Shown: positions 6,288 to 13,614, counted from the first letter of the stretch. The stretch is DNA of 17,747 nt from Planctomycetota bacterium (GCA_026386995.1 JAPLMO010000298.1:1-17747); one strand, 5' to 3'. The notes: generated from the letters alone by a model not told the origin. Translations and numbers: made by a program.

Positions 6288-7109
6288 ATGGCCAATCGCA
6301 TCGCAAGAATCGGGAACCTGTCTCTTTCCGGCGACCACCTCTTCCTCATCGCCGGCCCGTGCGTCATTGAGTCGCAGGACCTCTGCCGGCGCATCGCCGA
6401 GCACCTCAAGAAGGTCGCCGAGCAGCACCGGGTGGCCGTGGTCTTTAAGGCGTCGTACGACAAGGCCAACCGCACGAGCACCAGGTCTTTCCGCGGCGTG
6501 GGGATGGCCAAGGGCCTGAAGATCCTGGCCGCCATCCGCGAGGAGTTCGGCCTGCCCGTCCTCTCCGACGTCCACACGCCCGAGGAGGCGAAGGAGGCCG
6601 GCCTGGTCCTGGACTGCCTCCAGATTCCGGCGTTCCTCTGCCGCCAGACGGACCTCGTGCAGGCGGCGGCGAAGGCCGGCAAGGCCGTCAACCTCAAGAA
6701 AGGGCAGTTCATGGCCCCGTGGGACATGAAGAACGTCGTCGCCAAGGCGACCGAGGCGGGCGCCAAGCAGATTCTCGTGACGGAGCGCGGCGTGTCGTTC
6801 GGCTACAACCGGCTCGTCGCCGACATGACCGCCCTGCCCGTGCTCCAGACGCTCGGGCACCCCGTCGTGTTCGACGCCACGCACAGCGCCCAGCAGCCCG
6901 GCGGCCTCGGAACGGCGACGGGCGGCAGCCGCGAGACGGCGGCCCTGCTGGCCCGTGCGGCCGTGGCGGCGGGCGCCGACGGATTGTTCCTCGAAGTCCA
7001 TCCGGACCCCGACAAGGCACTCTCGGACGGCCCGAACTCGCTCGCCCTCGAGACCGTGGGCGGCCTCGTGGAGACGTGCCTGGCCATCCGCGCGGCTGTC
7101 AGTACCTGA
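6288..7109 (+). CDS. kdsA: 3-deoxy-8-phosphooctulonate synthase (Kdo-8-P synthase)
   Basis: KdsA condenses phosphoenolpyruvate with arabinose 5-phosphate to make Kdo-8-phosphate for lipopolysaccharide inner core (EC 2.5.1.55). The 273-residue protein carries FKASYDKANRTS, RGVGMAKGLKIL, VLSDVHTPEEA, LQIPAFLCRQTDL, VNLKKGQFMAP, ERGVSFGYNRLV, VFDATHSAQQPGG and EVHPDPDKALSDGPN, which together are diagnostic. The N-terminal IAGPCVIES places a cysteine (C25) where E. coli KdsA has asparagine; this marks the metal-dependent class. I prefer the ATG at 6288 because GGAGG lies 5 bases upstream; the ATG at 6276 overlaps that site. It implies a Gram-negative style outer membrane. No other Kdo gene is in view. 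Confidence 0.93.
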   Translation: MANRIARIGNLSLSGDHLFLIAGPCVIESQDLCRRIAEHLKKVAEQHRVAVVFKASYDKANRTSTRSFRGVGMAKGLKILAAIREEFGLPVLSDVHTPEEAKEAGLVLDCLQIPAFLCRQTDLVQAAAKAGKAVNLKKGQFMAPWDMKNVVAKATEAGAKQILVTERGVSFGYNRLVADMTALPVLQTLGHPVVFDATHSAQQPGGLGTATGGSRETAALLARAAVAAGADGLFLEVHPDPDKALSDGPNSLALETVGGLVETCLAIRAAVST

Positions 7110-7127
7110 TGGGCGGGTGCGCGGCAA

Positions 7128-7208
7128 CGGGTGTGGCACGGCTGGCTTGTCCAGCCGTGGCGAAGGCCGGCGACGTCCCCCACGGCTGGACAAGCCAGCC
7201 GTGCCACA
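7128..7208. repeat. Perfect 29-bp palindrome, same family as inside the 3509-3676 element
   Basis: The arms at 7132-7160 and 7180-7208 are exact complements around a 19-base loop. The 35 bases at 7128-7162 are identical to 3548-3582. It lies 19 bases after the kdsA stop, where it could act as a transcript-end hairpin for the lipid kinase-kdsA unit. Apart from the weak promoter below, I see nothing else between 7209 and 7427. Confidence 0.75.
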
Positions 7209-7284
7209 TTGCCAGTACTAACGCCAAACACTTACAGCGCGTGACCATGCCACCCGCGTAATTGTGCAGGCCGCCGGATTCCGC

Positions 7285-7313
7285 TTGCTTTGCCCGCGGA
7301 TTCGGCATATTTC
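7285..7313 (+). promoter_or_regulatory. Weak candidate promoter of the TrpB2 gene
   Basis: TTGCTT (7285-7290), 17 bases, TATTTC (7308-7313). The -10 is poor. If used, the leader is about 110 bases with no obvious riboswitch or leader peptide. Confidence 0.25.
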
Positions 7314-7427
7314 TACCGTCTGACTTTGCAGGAGTTGGGGGAATCGCCCGAGTTAGGCGAACGAGAGTACGCTTGGGACAGGCCAGGCGCTTACTCCATC
7401 ACGCCCCCCGCCCTATTGGAGGCTGTC

Positions 7428-8816
7428 ATGGACCACATCAAGGTTTCGCTGGAACAGAAGGACATGCCGCGCAAGTGGTACAACCTTGCGGCCGATCTGC
7501 CCACCAAGCCGCTCCCGCCGCTCGGGCCGAACGGCAAGCCCGTCAAGCCGGAGATGCTGGCGCCGGTCTTCCCGATGAACCTGATCGAACAGGAAGTCAC
7601 ACGCAAACGATGGGTCACCATTCCGGACGAGATTCTCCAACTCCTTGCCCTCTACCGTCCCGCACCGCTGTACCGCGCGAAGCGTCTGGAAGAGGCCCTG
7701 GGCACCCCGGCCCGCATCTACTACAAGCACGAGGGCTTCTCGCCCGCCGGCAGCCACAAGCCGAACACGGCCATTCCGCAGGCCTGGTACAACAAGCAGT
7801 TCGGCATCAAGCGGCTGAGCACCGAGACGGGCGCGGGCCAGTGGGGCAGCGCCCTGGCGTTCGCGTGCGCGCTGATCGGCCTGGAGTGCAAAGTCTTCAT
7901 GGTCCGCATCAGTTTCGACCAGAAGCCGTTCCGCCGCCTGATGATGGAGACGTGGGGCGCCACGTGCATCCCCAGCCCGTCGGACCAGACGCAGGCCGGC
8001 AGGGCGATCCTCGCGAAGATGCCCGACACGCCGGGCTCGCTCGGCATTGCCATCAGCGAGGCCATCGAGGCCGCCGTCACGGACCCGACCGGCCAGACGC
8101 GGTACTCGCTGGGCAGCGTCCTTAACCACGTGCTGATGCACCAGACGATCATCGGCTTGGAGGCAAAGAAGCAACTCAAGAAGTTCGGCGAGAAGAAGGT
8201 CGACACGGTCATCGCGTGCGCGGGCGGCGGGTCGAACTTCGCCGGCATCGCCTTCCCGTTCGTCGCCGACAAGATCGCCGGCGCACAGATCGACATCATT
8301 CCGGTCGAGCCGGAATCGTGCCCCACGATGACGCGGGCGCCGTTCGTTTACGATCACGGCGACACGGCCAAGATGACGCCCCTTCTGCCGATGCACTCGC
8401 TGGGCCACGCGTTCGTGCCGCCGGCCATCCACGCGGGCGGCCTCAGGTATCACGGCATGGCGCCGCTCGTCAGTGCCGCCATCCAGGACAAACTCATCAC
8501 GCCGCGCTCGGTGCCGCAACTGAAGTGCTACGAGTCGGCCGTGATGTGGGCGCGGACGGAAGGCTTCATCCCCGCCCCGGAAACCAGCCACGCCATCGCG
8601 ACCGTCATCGACGAGGCCAAGAAGGCCAAGGAAGAGGGCAAGGAAAAGGTCATCCTCTTCTGCTGGTCGGGCCACGGCCTGATGGACCTGACAGGCTACG
8701 ACGCATACTTCCACGGCAAGTTGACCAACTACCCCCTGCCGCAAGAGGACATCGACAGGAGCCTCGACGCCCTGAAGGGCCTGCCGAAACCGCCGCAAGG
8801 GTGCATCGAGCGGTAA
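7428..8816 (+). CDS. Tryptophan synthase beta chain, TrpB2-like PLP enzyme
   Basis: The 462-residue product is longer than classical TrpB (about 400) and fits the TrpB2 class of PLP-dependent tryptophan synthase beta-like proteins, which join indole and serine. The PLP lysine is K111 in GSHKPNTA. ETGAGQWG (133-140) carries the catalytic glutamate region, CAGGGSN (264-270) is the PLP phosphate loop, and PEETSHA-like APETSHA lies at 383-389. HAGGLRYHG (335-343) is also typical. The ATG at 7428 has GGAGG 5 bases upstream; an in-frame TTG at 7290 would add 46 low-complexity residues and lacks support. No trpA or other trp gene adjoins it, so it may work without the alpha subunit, for example in indole salvage. 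A strong terminator follows directly. Confidence 0.88.
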   Translation: MDHIKVSLEQKDMPRKWYNLAADLPTKPLPPLGPNGKPVKPEMLAPVFPMNLIEQEVTRKRWVTIPDEILQLLALYRPAPLYRAKRLEEALGTPARIYYKHEGFSPAGSHKPNTAIPQAWYNKQFGIKRLSTETGAGQWGSALAFACALIGLECKVFMVRISFDQKPFRRLMMETWGATCIPSPSDQTQAGRAILAKMPDTPGSLGIAISEAIEAAVTDPTGQTRYSLGSVLNHVLMHQTIIGLEAKKQLKKFGEKKVDTVIACAGGGSNFAGIAFPFVADKIAGAQIDIIPVEPESCPTMTRAPFVYDHGDTAKMTPLLPMHSLGHAFVPPAIHAGGLRYHGMAPLVSAAIQDKLITPRSVPQLKCYESAVMWARTEGFIPAPETSHAIATVIDEAKKAKEEGKEKVILFCWSGHGLMDLTGYDAYFHGKLTNYPLPQEDIDRSLDALKGLPKPPQGCIER

Positions 8817-8842
8817 CGCCGGCCGTTCAATCGACGGATTTG

Positions 8843-8876
8843 CGCGGTGGGTCTCCGGGCCCACCGCGTTTGTTTT
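8843..8876 (+). terminator. Rho-independent terminator of the TrpB2 gene
   Basis: A perfect 9-bp stem (CGCGGTGGG 8843-8851, CCCACCGCG 8860-8868) is followed by TTTGTTTT, 26 bases past the stop codon. Loop and tail resemble the minus-strand terminator at 3729-3764. Confidence 0.8.
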
Positions 8877-8898
8877 CGGGCACTACGATCTGGAGAGC

Positions 8899-8934
8899 GC
8901 GGCTGGCCGGGGGACCCGCCGCGCGGCCAACCGC
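8899..8934. repeat. Second hairpin behind the TrpB2 terminator
   Basis: GCGGCTGGCCG (8899-8909) pairs with CGGCCAACCGC (8924-8934) with one mismatch. The loop contains GGACCCGCC, similar to the terminator stem family. Between 8935 and 9110 I see no gene or clear promoter. Confidence 0.4.
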
Positions 8935-9130
8935 CGCTGCTGGATTACTCAAGGCCGGGAAGGACTCGCCCTGGCCTGCGCCGCTCACGGTCTGCCAATA
9001 GCACGTGAATCGGTAGAGATGCCAAGCGGGGCACGCCGAGTGATTCAAGTTGAGGGCGTCCGTTGACCGATATTATCGCTACGGCCGGTACGCCGAATAC
9101 CGAACGTACTAAGGAAAAGGACCGTTCGCC

Positions 9131-10417
9131 TTGGAACTTCCACTCATCGTAGCGCCCGACGCCCAGGGTAATACGAACACCGTCGTTCGGGACACCACTT
9201 TCGTTGCGCGGCAACCGATCTTCGACAAGCGTAAGACCGTCCGCGCTTACGAGTTGCTGTTTCACTCGGGCACGGGAGCCCGTCCCGGCGGCGCCGACGC
9301 CGACACCTCCACCCTGGACCTGATCACATCCAGCCTCCTGGTCATCGGCTTGGACGAACTGACGGGCCAGAAGCGGGGGTTCATCAACCTGACGCGGAAT
9401 CTCCTGGTGCGGGGAATTCCCGACCTTCTGCCCAGCGACCTGGTGACGATCGAGATCGCCCAAGACATCCCGCCGGACGACGATGTCCTGGCCGCCTGCC
9501 GCAAACTCCGGGCCGCCGGCTACGTGATCGCCCTGGACGGGTTCTCCCTCTCAGGTCTGGACAGCCCGCTCCTGGATCTGGCCGACATCGTCAAGGTGGA
9601 CTTTCTGGCCACCCCCCCGGCCGACCGCGCGCGCATCGCCGAGCACCTTGATCTGCGCAACATTCAGGTGCTTGCCAAGAACGTTGAGACCATCGAAGAC
9701 TTCGATGCCGGCGTCGCCACCGGGTACACCTACTTCCAGGGTTACTTCTTCAGCCGGCCGGCGATCCACGCGGGCAATCGCATCAGTGGCAACCGCCTGA
9801 CCCAGTTCCGCCTCCTGAACGAGGTCTGTCGGCCCGACGTTTCGTACGACGACCTGGAGAACATCATCAAGAAGGACGTGGCGTTGACCTACCACCTTCT
9901 CAGGTATATCAATTCCGTGTGGTTCGCCCTGCGCTACAAGGTGACGGGCATCAAGCACGCCCTGATCGTGCTGGGGGCGAGCGAGATACGCAGATGGGCC
10001 GCGCTGATGAGCATTCGCAACCCCTGCGGCAACAAACCTTCGGAACTCTTTCTGCGATCGCTCACGCGGGCACGGATGTGCGAGTCCCTCGCCCCGTATC
10101 TCGGCATGACCGCAAACGCCTCCGACCTCTTCCTCGTGGGCATGTTCAGCGTCATCGACGCCTTGCTCGATATGCCGATGGCCAAAATCCTTCCGAAACT
10201 GCCTCTGACAACGCCGGTCGCGCAGGCGCTGGAGGGCCGGCCGGGCCGCTTCCGGACCGTCAAAGACGCCATGGTCGCCTACGAGAAAGGCGATTGGGAA
10301 GTCTTTGCCGCCAACGCGGAGGACCTGGGCATGGACACGCAGATCATGCCCGCGCTGTTCGGCGAATCGCTCCGCTGGGCCAACCAGGCGCTGGGCCTGA
10401 TCCTCGCATCCCCGTAG
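9131..10417 (+). CDS. EAL-HDOD signalling protein, copy 1 (degenerate EAL)
   Basis: The 428-residue protein has the YuxH-like layout: an EAL-type c-di-GMP phosphodiesterase domain (about 23-210) and an HDOD domain (about 215-410). The EAL signature reads YELLF (40-44). The metal pair of DDFG is ALDGF (134-138) and the AEGVE motif is AKNVE (182-186), so two acidic positions are lost that the downstream paralogue keeps. Hydrolysis of c-di-GMP is therefore unlikely; a binding or scaffolding role is possible. The start is a TTG with an AAAAGGA site 9 bases upstream. The codon aligned with the paralogue's ATG is ACG (9173-9175), and no ATG or GTG fits the N-terminus. It is about two-thirds identical by eye to the next gene, 202 bp away, so the pair is a tandem duplication. 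Confidence 0.85.
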   Translation: MELPLIVAPDAQGNTNTVVRDTTFVARQPIFDKRKTVRAYELLFHSGTGARPGGADADTSTLDLITSSLLVIGLDELTGQKRGFINLTRNLLVRGIPDLLPSDLVTIEIAQDIPPDDDVLAACRKLRAAGYVIALDGFSLSGLDSPLLDLADIVKVDFLATPPADRARIAEHLDLRNIQVLAKNVETIEDFDAGVATGYTYFQGYFFSRPAIHAGNRISGNRLTQFRLLNEVCRPDVSYDDLENIIKKDVALTYHLLRYINSVWFALRYKVTGIKHALIVLGASEIRRWAALMSIRNPCGNKPSELFLRSLTRARMCESLAPYLGMTANASDLFLVGMFSVIDALLDMPMAKILPKLPLTTPVAQALEGRPGRFRTVKDAMVAYEKGDWEVFAANAEDLGMDTQIMPALFGESLRWANQALGLILASP

Positions 10418-10499
10418 CCCGCCCAACCGCCCCTTCTCTTCCACGCCGTCGCGGCCGGCATCGAGGCTCCAGGGTTTGCCAAATTCCGCTGTCAGCGGC

Positions 10500-10527
10500 T
10501 TAAGTTTTCCCCCCTGATGTCGATAAT
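10500..10527 (+). promoter_or_regulatory. Weak candidate promoter of EAL-HDOD copy 2
   Basis: TTAAGT (10500-10505), 16 bases, GATAAT (10522-10527). The predicted leader is about 86 bases and includes a small GGGTC/GACCC hairpin (about 10540-10557). There is no recognisable c-di-GMP riboswitch. The rest of 10418-10619 shows nothing else. Confidence 0.3.
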
Positions 10528-10619
10528 AACAGGTACACCGGGTCTTGGACGGACCCGCACAGGAAGACAGTACACGGCGGGCCCGTCTACCTCCCTTAGA
10601 CTGAACACGGGGGCTAAGG

Positions 10620-11861
10620 ATGAACACTGCCGTTCGGGACACAGTATTCGTTGCACGACAGCCGATTTTCGACAAGCAGAAGGTTGTGCGGGCGTACGAA
10701 CTCCTCTTTCGCTCTGGCCTGGAAAACCGCTACACGGGCACCAGCGGCGACATCTCCACGCTTGACCTGATCGCCTCCAGCCTGCTCGTTATCGGCCTGA
10801 ACGAACTGACGGGCCAGAAACGGGCGTTCATCAACTTCACCCGGAACCTCCTGCTCCAAGAGACGGCCGACCTCCTGCCCAGCGACCGCGTAACGGTCGA
10901 GATCATCGAGGACATCAAGCCCGACGCCGAGGTGCTGGCAGCCTGCCGCAAACTCAAGGACGCCGGATACCCAATCGCCCTCGACGATTTCGTCCTTTCG
11001 AACATGGACTCCCCGTTCCTGGATCTGGCCGACATCGTCAAGGTGGACTTCCTCGGCACACTGCCGGAGGATCGCGCGCGGATCGCCGAAGAACTCGGGC
11101 GGCGCAATATCACGGCGCTTGCCGAGAAGGTCGAAACCATAGAGGACTTCGAGGCCGCCGCCGCGGCCGGCTACACTTACTTCCAGGGTTACTTCTTCAG
11201 CAAGCCCGTCATCCAGGCCGGCAACCGCATCACAAGCAACCGCCTGACCCAGTTTCGCCTCCTGAACGAGGTCACCCGGCCCGACTTCTCCTACGACCAG
11301 TTGGAGGGCATCATGAAGCAGGACGTGGCGCTGACCTACCATCTCCTGAAGTACATCAACTCGGTGTGGTTCGCCTTGCGCCACGAGGTGACGAGCATCA
11401 GGCACGCCCTGGTCCTGCTGGGCCCGGCGGAAATCAGGAAGTGGGCCGCGCTGATGAGTTTGCGCCACATGGGAAGTGACAAGCCGTCGGAACTTTTCAT
11501 CAGGTCCATCACGCGGGCCCGAATGGGCGAGTGCCTCGCCCCGCACATCGGCATGAAGGCGCAGGCCCCCGACCTCTTCCTGATGGGTATGTTCAGCCTC
11601 ATCGACGCACTGTTGGACATGCCGATGGCCGACATCCTGCCCAAACTTCCCCTTGCGGAACCGGTCGCGAAGGCCCTCCTGGGCCAGCCAAGCCTATTCC
11701 GGACCGCCAATGACACGATTGTCGCCTACGAACGCGGCGACTGGGACTCCTTCGCTACCGCCTCCAAAGCGCTGCAACTGGACGCCCAGATCATGCCCTC
11801 GCTCTTCAGCGGCTCCCTGCGGTGGGCCAACCAGGCCTTCGGTGTGTTCCTGGCGGCCTGA
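10620..11861 (+). CDS. EAL-HDOD signalling protein, copy 2
   Basis: The 413-residue protein has an EAL-type domain (about 9-196) and an HDOD domain (about 200-395). Compared with copy 1 it keeps more of the EAL chemistry: YELLF (26-30), FINFTRN (70-76), VEIIED (93-98), ALDDF (120-124), KVD (141-143) and AEKVE (168-172). It still has ELL rather than EAL, so activity remains uncertain. HDOD landmarks are KQDVALTYHLLKYINS and SIRHALVLLGPAEIRKWAALMS. Proteins of this type link c-di-GMP or stress signalling to downstream partners; the targets cannot be read from sequence. The ATG has a poor ribosome site, with AAGG touching the start and GGGG further upstream. Its closeness to copy 1 suggests heteromeric or competing function. 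Confidence 0.87.
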   Translation: MNTAVRDTVFVARQPIFDKQKVVRAYELLFRSGLENRYTGTSGDISTLDLIASSLLVIGLNELTGQKRAFINFTRNLLLQETADLLPSDRVTVEIIEDIKPDAEVLAACRKLKDAGYPIALDDFVLSNMDSPFLDLADIVKVDFLGTLPEDRARIAEELGRRNITALAEKVETIEDFEAAAAAGYTYFQGYFFSKPVIQAGNRITSNRLTQFRLLNEVTRPDFSYDQLEGIMKQDVALTYHLLKYINSVWFALRHEVTSIRHALVLLGPAEIRKWAALMSLRHMGSDKPSELFIRSITRARMGECLAPHIGMKAQAPDLFLMGMFSLIDALLDMPMADILPKLPLAEPVAKALLGQPSLFRTANDTIVAYERGDWDSFATASKALQLDAQIMPSLFSGSLRWANQAFGVFLAA

Positions 11862-11902
11862 CGCACTACCGTGCGGCAGAAGTCCTCCTGGCAAAGTTCT
11901 CC

Positions 11903-11931
11903 TTGTCCTCGCGGCCTCTTCAGGTTAAAAA
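11903..11931 (+). promoter_or_regulatory. Candidate promoter of the sugar-isomerase-like gene
   Basis: TTGTCC (11903-11908), a 17-base spacer, TAAAAA (11926-11931). The predicted leader is about 50 bases and includes the GGAGG site at about 11977-11981. Confidence 0.4.
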
Positions 11932-11988
11932 CAGAAGGCCAAGCAGAGCGAAGGCGCCCCTGCCATCGCCTCATTCGGAGGAAGAGCC

Positions 11989-12894
11989 ATGTTCCATCGC
12001 CAGACCCGGCGGGAGTGGATGAAGACGGCGATCGTGACGGCCGCCAGTGCGGCCGGGCTCGCGAGCACGGTCGGCGCGGAGGAGTCCGCCAAGCCCGGCG
12101 CGGCCTCGACGCCGACCGGTGCCACGGAAACGCCTCTTTTCCCCTTCTACGCCATGGACACGGGCCTGCGGGGCCCGGACGTCCCGACCATCGAGGCACA
12201 GGTCGCGCTCGTGAAGAAACTCGGCTACACGGGCGTCGATTTCGGCTTGGGCGCCCAGTTGCCCAAGCAACTCGAGCAACTCGGGCAACACGGCCTGCAA
12301 CTCTGGGCGGTGTACGTGACGCCGTCGCTGGAGGGCGGTCTGCCCGCCGGCCTGGAAGAGTCCGTCAAGTTGATGAAGGGCCGCCCAACGCGCATCGAAC
12401 TGGCCATCGGCAGCAAGCAGGTGAAATGTTCGGACCCGGCCGGCGACGCCAAGGCCATCGACATGATCAAACGCGCGAGCGACATGGCCGCCGACACCGG
12501 CCCGGTCATCTCGGTCTATCCGCACCGCGGCTCGTGGACCGAGCGGGTGGAGGACGGCGTTCGACTCGCCCGCCAGGTCGGCCGCAAGAACGTCGGCACG
12601 AACTTCAACCTGGTCCACTGGAAGTGGCTGCCGCAGACGAAGTTGCTGGAGGCCCTGCTGACCGAGGCCCTGCCGCACCTCATGACCGTCACCATCAACG
12701 GAATGGCCGGCGACAAGATCGTGCCCCTGGACGAGGGTGACTACGACGTGACGGAGTTCATGGCGACCGTCAAGAAGGTCGGCTACCGCGGGCCGGTGGG
12801 GTTCCAGGGGTACGGCATCAAGGGCAAGTCCGAGGAGATACTCTCGCGGACCATGAAGAAGTGGCGCGAGATTCTGGCGAAGATTTCGGGCTGA
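11989..12894 (+). CDS. Tat-exported sugar phosphate isomerase/epimerase-like protein
   Basis: The 301-residue protein has a twin-arginine signal (TRREWMKTA at 6-14, then a hydrophobic AIVTAASAAGLAS), so it is probably exported folded. The mature part follows the xylose-isomerase-like TIM-barrel family: VALVKKLGYTGVDFGL near the start, HGLQLWAVYV, then RIELAIGSKQ, GPVISVYPHRGSWTERVEDGVRLA as the strand-4/5 region, GTNFNLVHW, MTVTINGM, and VGYRGPVGFQGYG at the end. The histidine and glutamate set of metal-dependent members is only partly recognisable, so substrate and activity are open. Many planctomycetes encode large sets of such exported proteins near carbohydrate genes; none adjoin here. 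GGAGG lies 7 bases before the ATG. Confidence 0.8.
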   Translation: MFHRQTRREWMKTAIVTAASAAGLASTVGAEESAKPGAASTPTGATETPLFPFYAMDTGLRGPDVPTIEAQVALVKKLGYTGVDFGLGAQLPKQLEQLGQHGLQLWAVYVTPSLEGGLPAGLEESVKLMKGRPTRIELAIGSKQVKCSDPAGDAKAIDMIKRASDMAADTGPVISVYPHRGSWTERVEDGVRLARQVGRKNVGTNFNLVHWKWLPQTKLLEALLTEALPHLMTVTINGMAGDKIVPLDEGDYDVTEFMATVKKVGYRGPVGFQGYGIKGKSEEILSRTMKKWREILAKISG

Positions 12895-12915
12895 GGCTAA
12901 AGTTGCGTTGCAGCA

Positions 12916-13176
12916 TTAGCGGACGCCGGCGGCCTTGGGGGCCTCGGTCCCGATCTCATAGAGGAAGTCCGGAGAAAAGTCCGCTCCGTTGTCCCACACA
13001 ATCGTATCGAGGTCTTCGTTTACCCGCACACGTTTGAAGTACGCCAAATCCTTGAGCGGCTCGAAGATTTCGCCTTCAAGGTGAGGCGCAAGATCCACCT
13101 GGCGTACGCGTGCGTCCTCAAACGTGAGAAGCAACTTGTAGCCCGACACGTACTGCACATTCTTAACGGCATGCAT
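12916..13176 (-). CDS. DUF2442 family small protein
   Basis: The 86-residue protein has the DUF2442 pattern: MHAVKNVQYVSGYKLLLTFED at the start, then VRQVDLAPHLEG, FEPLKDLAYFKRVRVNEDLDTIVWDNGADFSPDFLYE. The DTIVWDNGADFSPDFLY stretch is the strongest mark. The function is unknown. It starts 12 bases after the stop of the DUF4160 gene with only a weak GGGTGG site, so it is probably translated with it. The pair is seen together in many genomes and has the size and arrangement of two-gene toxin-antitoxin-like cassettes, but that is an inference. It converges on the sugar-isomerase-like gene with only a 21-base gap. Confidence 0.85.
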   Translation of the reverse strand: MHAVKNVQYVSGYKLLLTFEDARVRQVDLAPHLEGEIFEPLKDLAYFKRVRVNEDLDTIVWDNGADFSPDFLYEIGTEAPKAAGVR

Positions 13177-13188
13177 AGCGCCACCCGT

Positions 13189-13449
13189 TTATGTCAGAGG
13201 CTCGATCTTCTTTAGCGGCTTGCGGGCCTCAGCCAACCGCCAGTCTTCCATTAGTTCGTGGCGATGCTCAAACGCCCATTCCAGCACCAGGGCAATTACC
13301 CGCTTCGGCAATTGCCCCTCGATGATCGCCAAGTCACCGATCGAGAACACACCCGCCTGGTCACCGTATTTCGCGTGAAAATGCGGGGGATTGTGTTCCT
13401 TATAGTATATCGCGATAACGATGCCGAAGAAACGGGCGATTTCCGGCAT
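13189..13449 (-). CDS. DUF4160 family small protein
   Basis: The 86-residue protein matches DUF4160: MPEIARFFGIVIAIYYKEHNP, the HNPPHFHAKYGD motif (19-30), then SIGDLAIIEGQLPKRVIALVLEWA and HRHELMEDWRLA. I chose the ATG at 13449 because AAGGA sits 6 bases upstream and the family begins with this M(P)EI segment; the frame opens as far as 13536 but that part overlaps the promoter. The His-rich HNPPHFHA motif might bind metal or nucleic acid, though no activity is known to me. It is first in a two-gene unit with the DUF2442 gene, driven by a near-consensus promoter. Confidence 0.87.
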   Translation of the reverse strand: MPEIARFFGIVIAIYYKEHNPPHFHAKYGDQAGVFSIGDLAIIEGQLPKRVIALVLEWAFEHRHELMEDWRLAEARKPLKKIEPLT

Positions 13450-13483
13450 AGGCTGTCCTTTTTCCCGCAGTTGAGTAGTCCGC

Positions 13484-13512
13484 ATCATGCCTGCGTGGCC
13501 GCACTCTGTCAA
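13484..13512 (-). promoter_or_regulatory. Strong promoter of the DUF4160-DUF2442 unit
   Basis: On the minus strand: a perfect TTGACA (13512-13507), a 17-base spacer, CATGAT (13489-13484). Transcription would start near 13477, about 28 bases before the ATG at 13449. Confidence 0.6.
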
Positions 13513-13523
13513 GGCCCGCTTTC

Positions 13524-13612
13524 GGCCGGGTGCCACGGCTGCGCTGTTTGCAGCCGTGTTCTGCGCCCGACGGCGGCACGGTTGCTGAACGGCGCAACCG
13601 TGGCACCCGGCC
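13524..13612. repeat. Palindrome of the GGTGCCACGGCTGCGC family
   Basis: Outer arms 13524-13544 and 13592-13612 pair over 21 bases with one mismatch; pairing continues less perfectly inward. It shares GGGTGCCACGGCTGCGC with the element at 2503-2656. It lies 2 bases beyond the MFS stop codon and so could serve as its transcript end. Confidence 0.6.
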
Positions 13613-13614
13613 CT

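Noticed and set aside
5844..7193. Minus-strand 449-codon frame opposite the lipid kinase and kdsA
   Set aside because: It spans two well-identified genes and a palindrome; composition is Arg/His-rich as expected for an antisense shadow.
7100..7218. CAGTAC at 7100-7105 and 7213-7218 as a target duplication of the palindrome at 7128-7208
   Set aside because: It is only 6 bp, neither copy abuts the arms, and the first lies within the kdsA coding end; chance is likely.
7413..8864. Minus-strand 483-codon frame opposite the TrpB2 gene
   Set aside because: An antisense shadow; the TrpB2 motifs on the plus strand are unmistakable.
10528..10619. Possible c-di-GMP riboswitch in the leader of EAL-HDOD copy 2
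   Set aside because: Only a short GGGTC/GACCC hairpin is present; none of the conserved riboswitch segments are seen.
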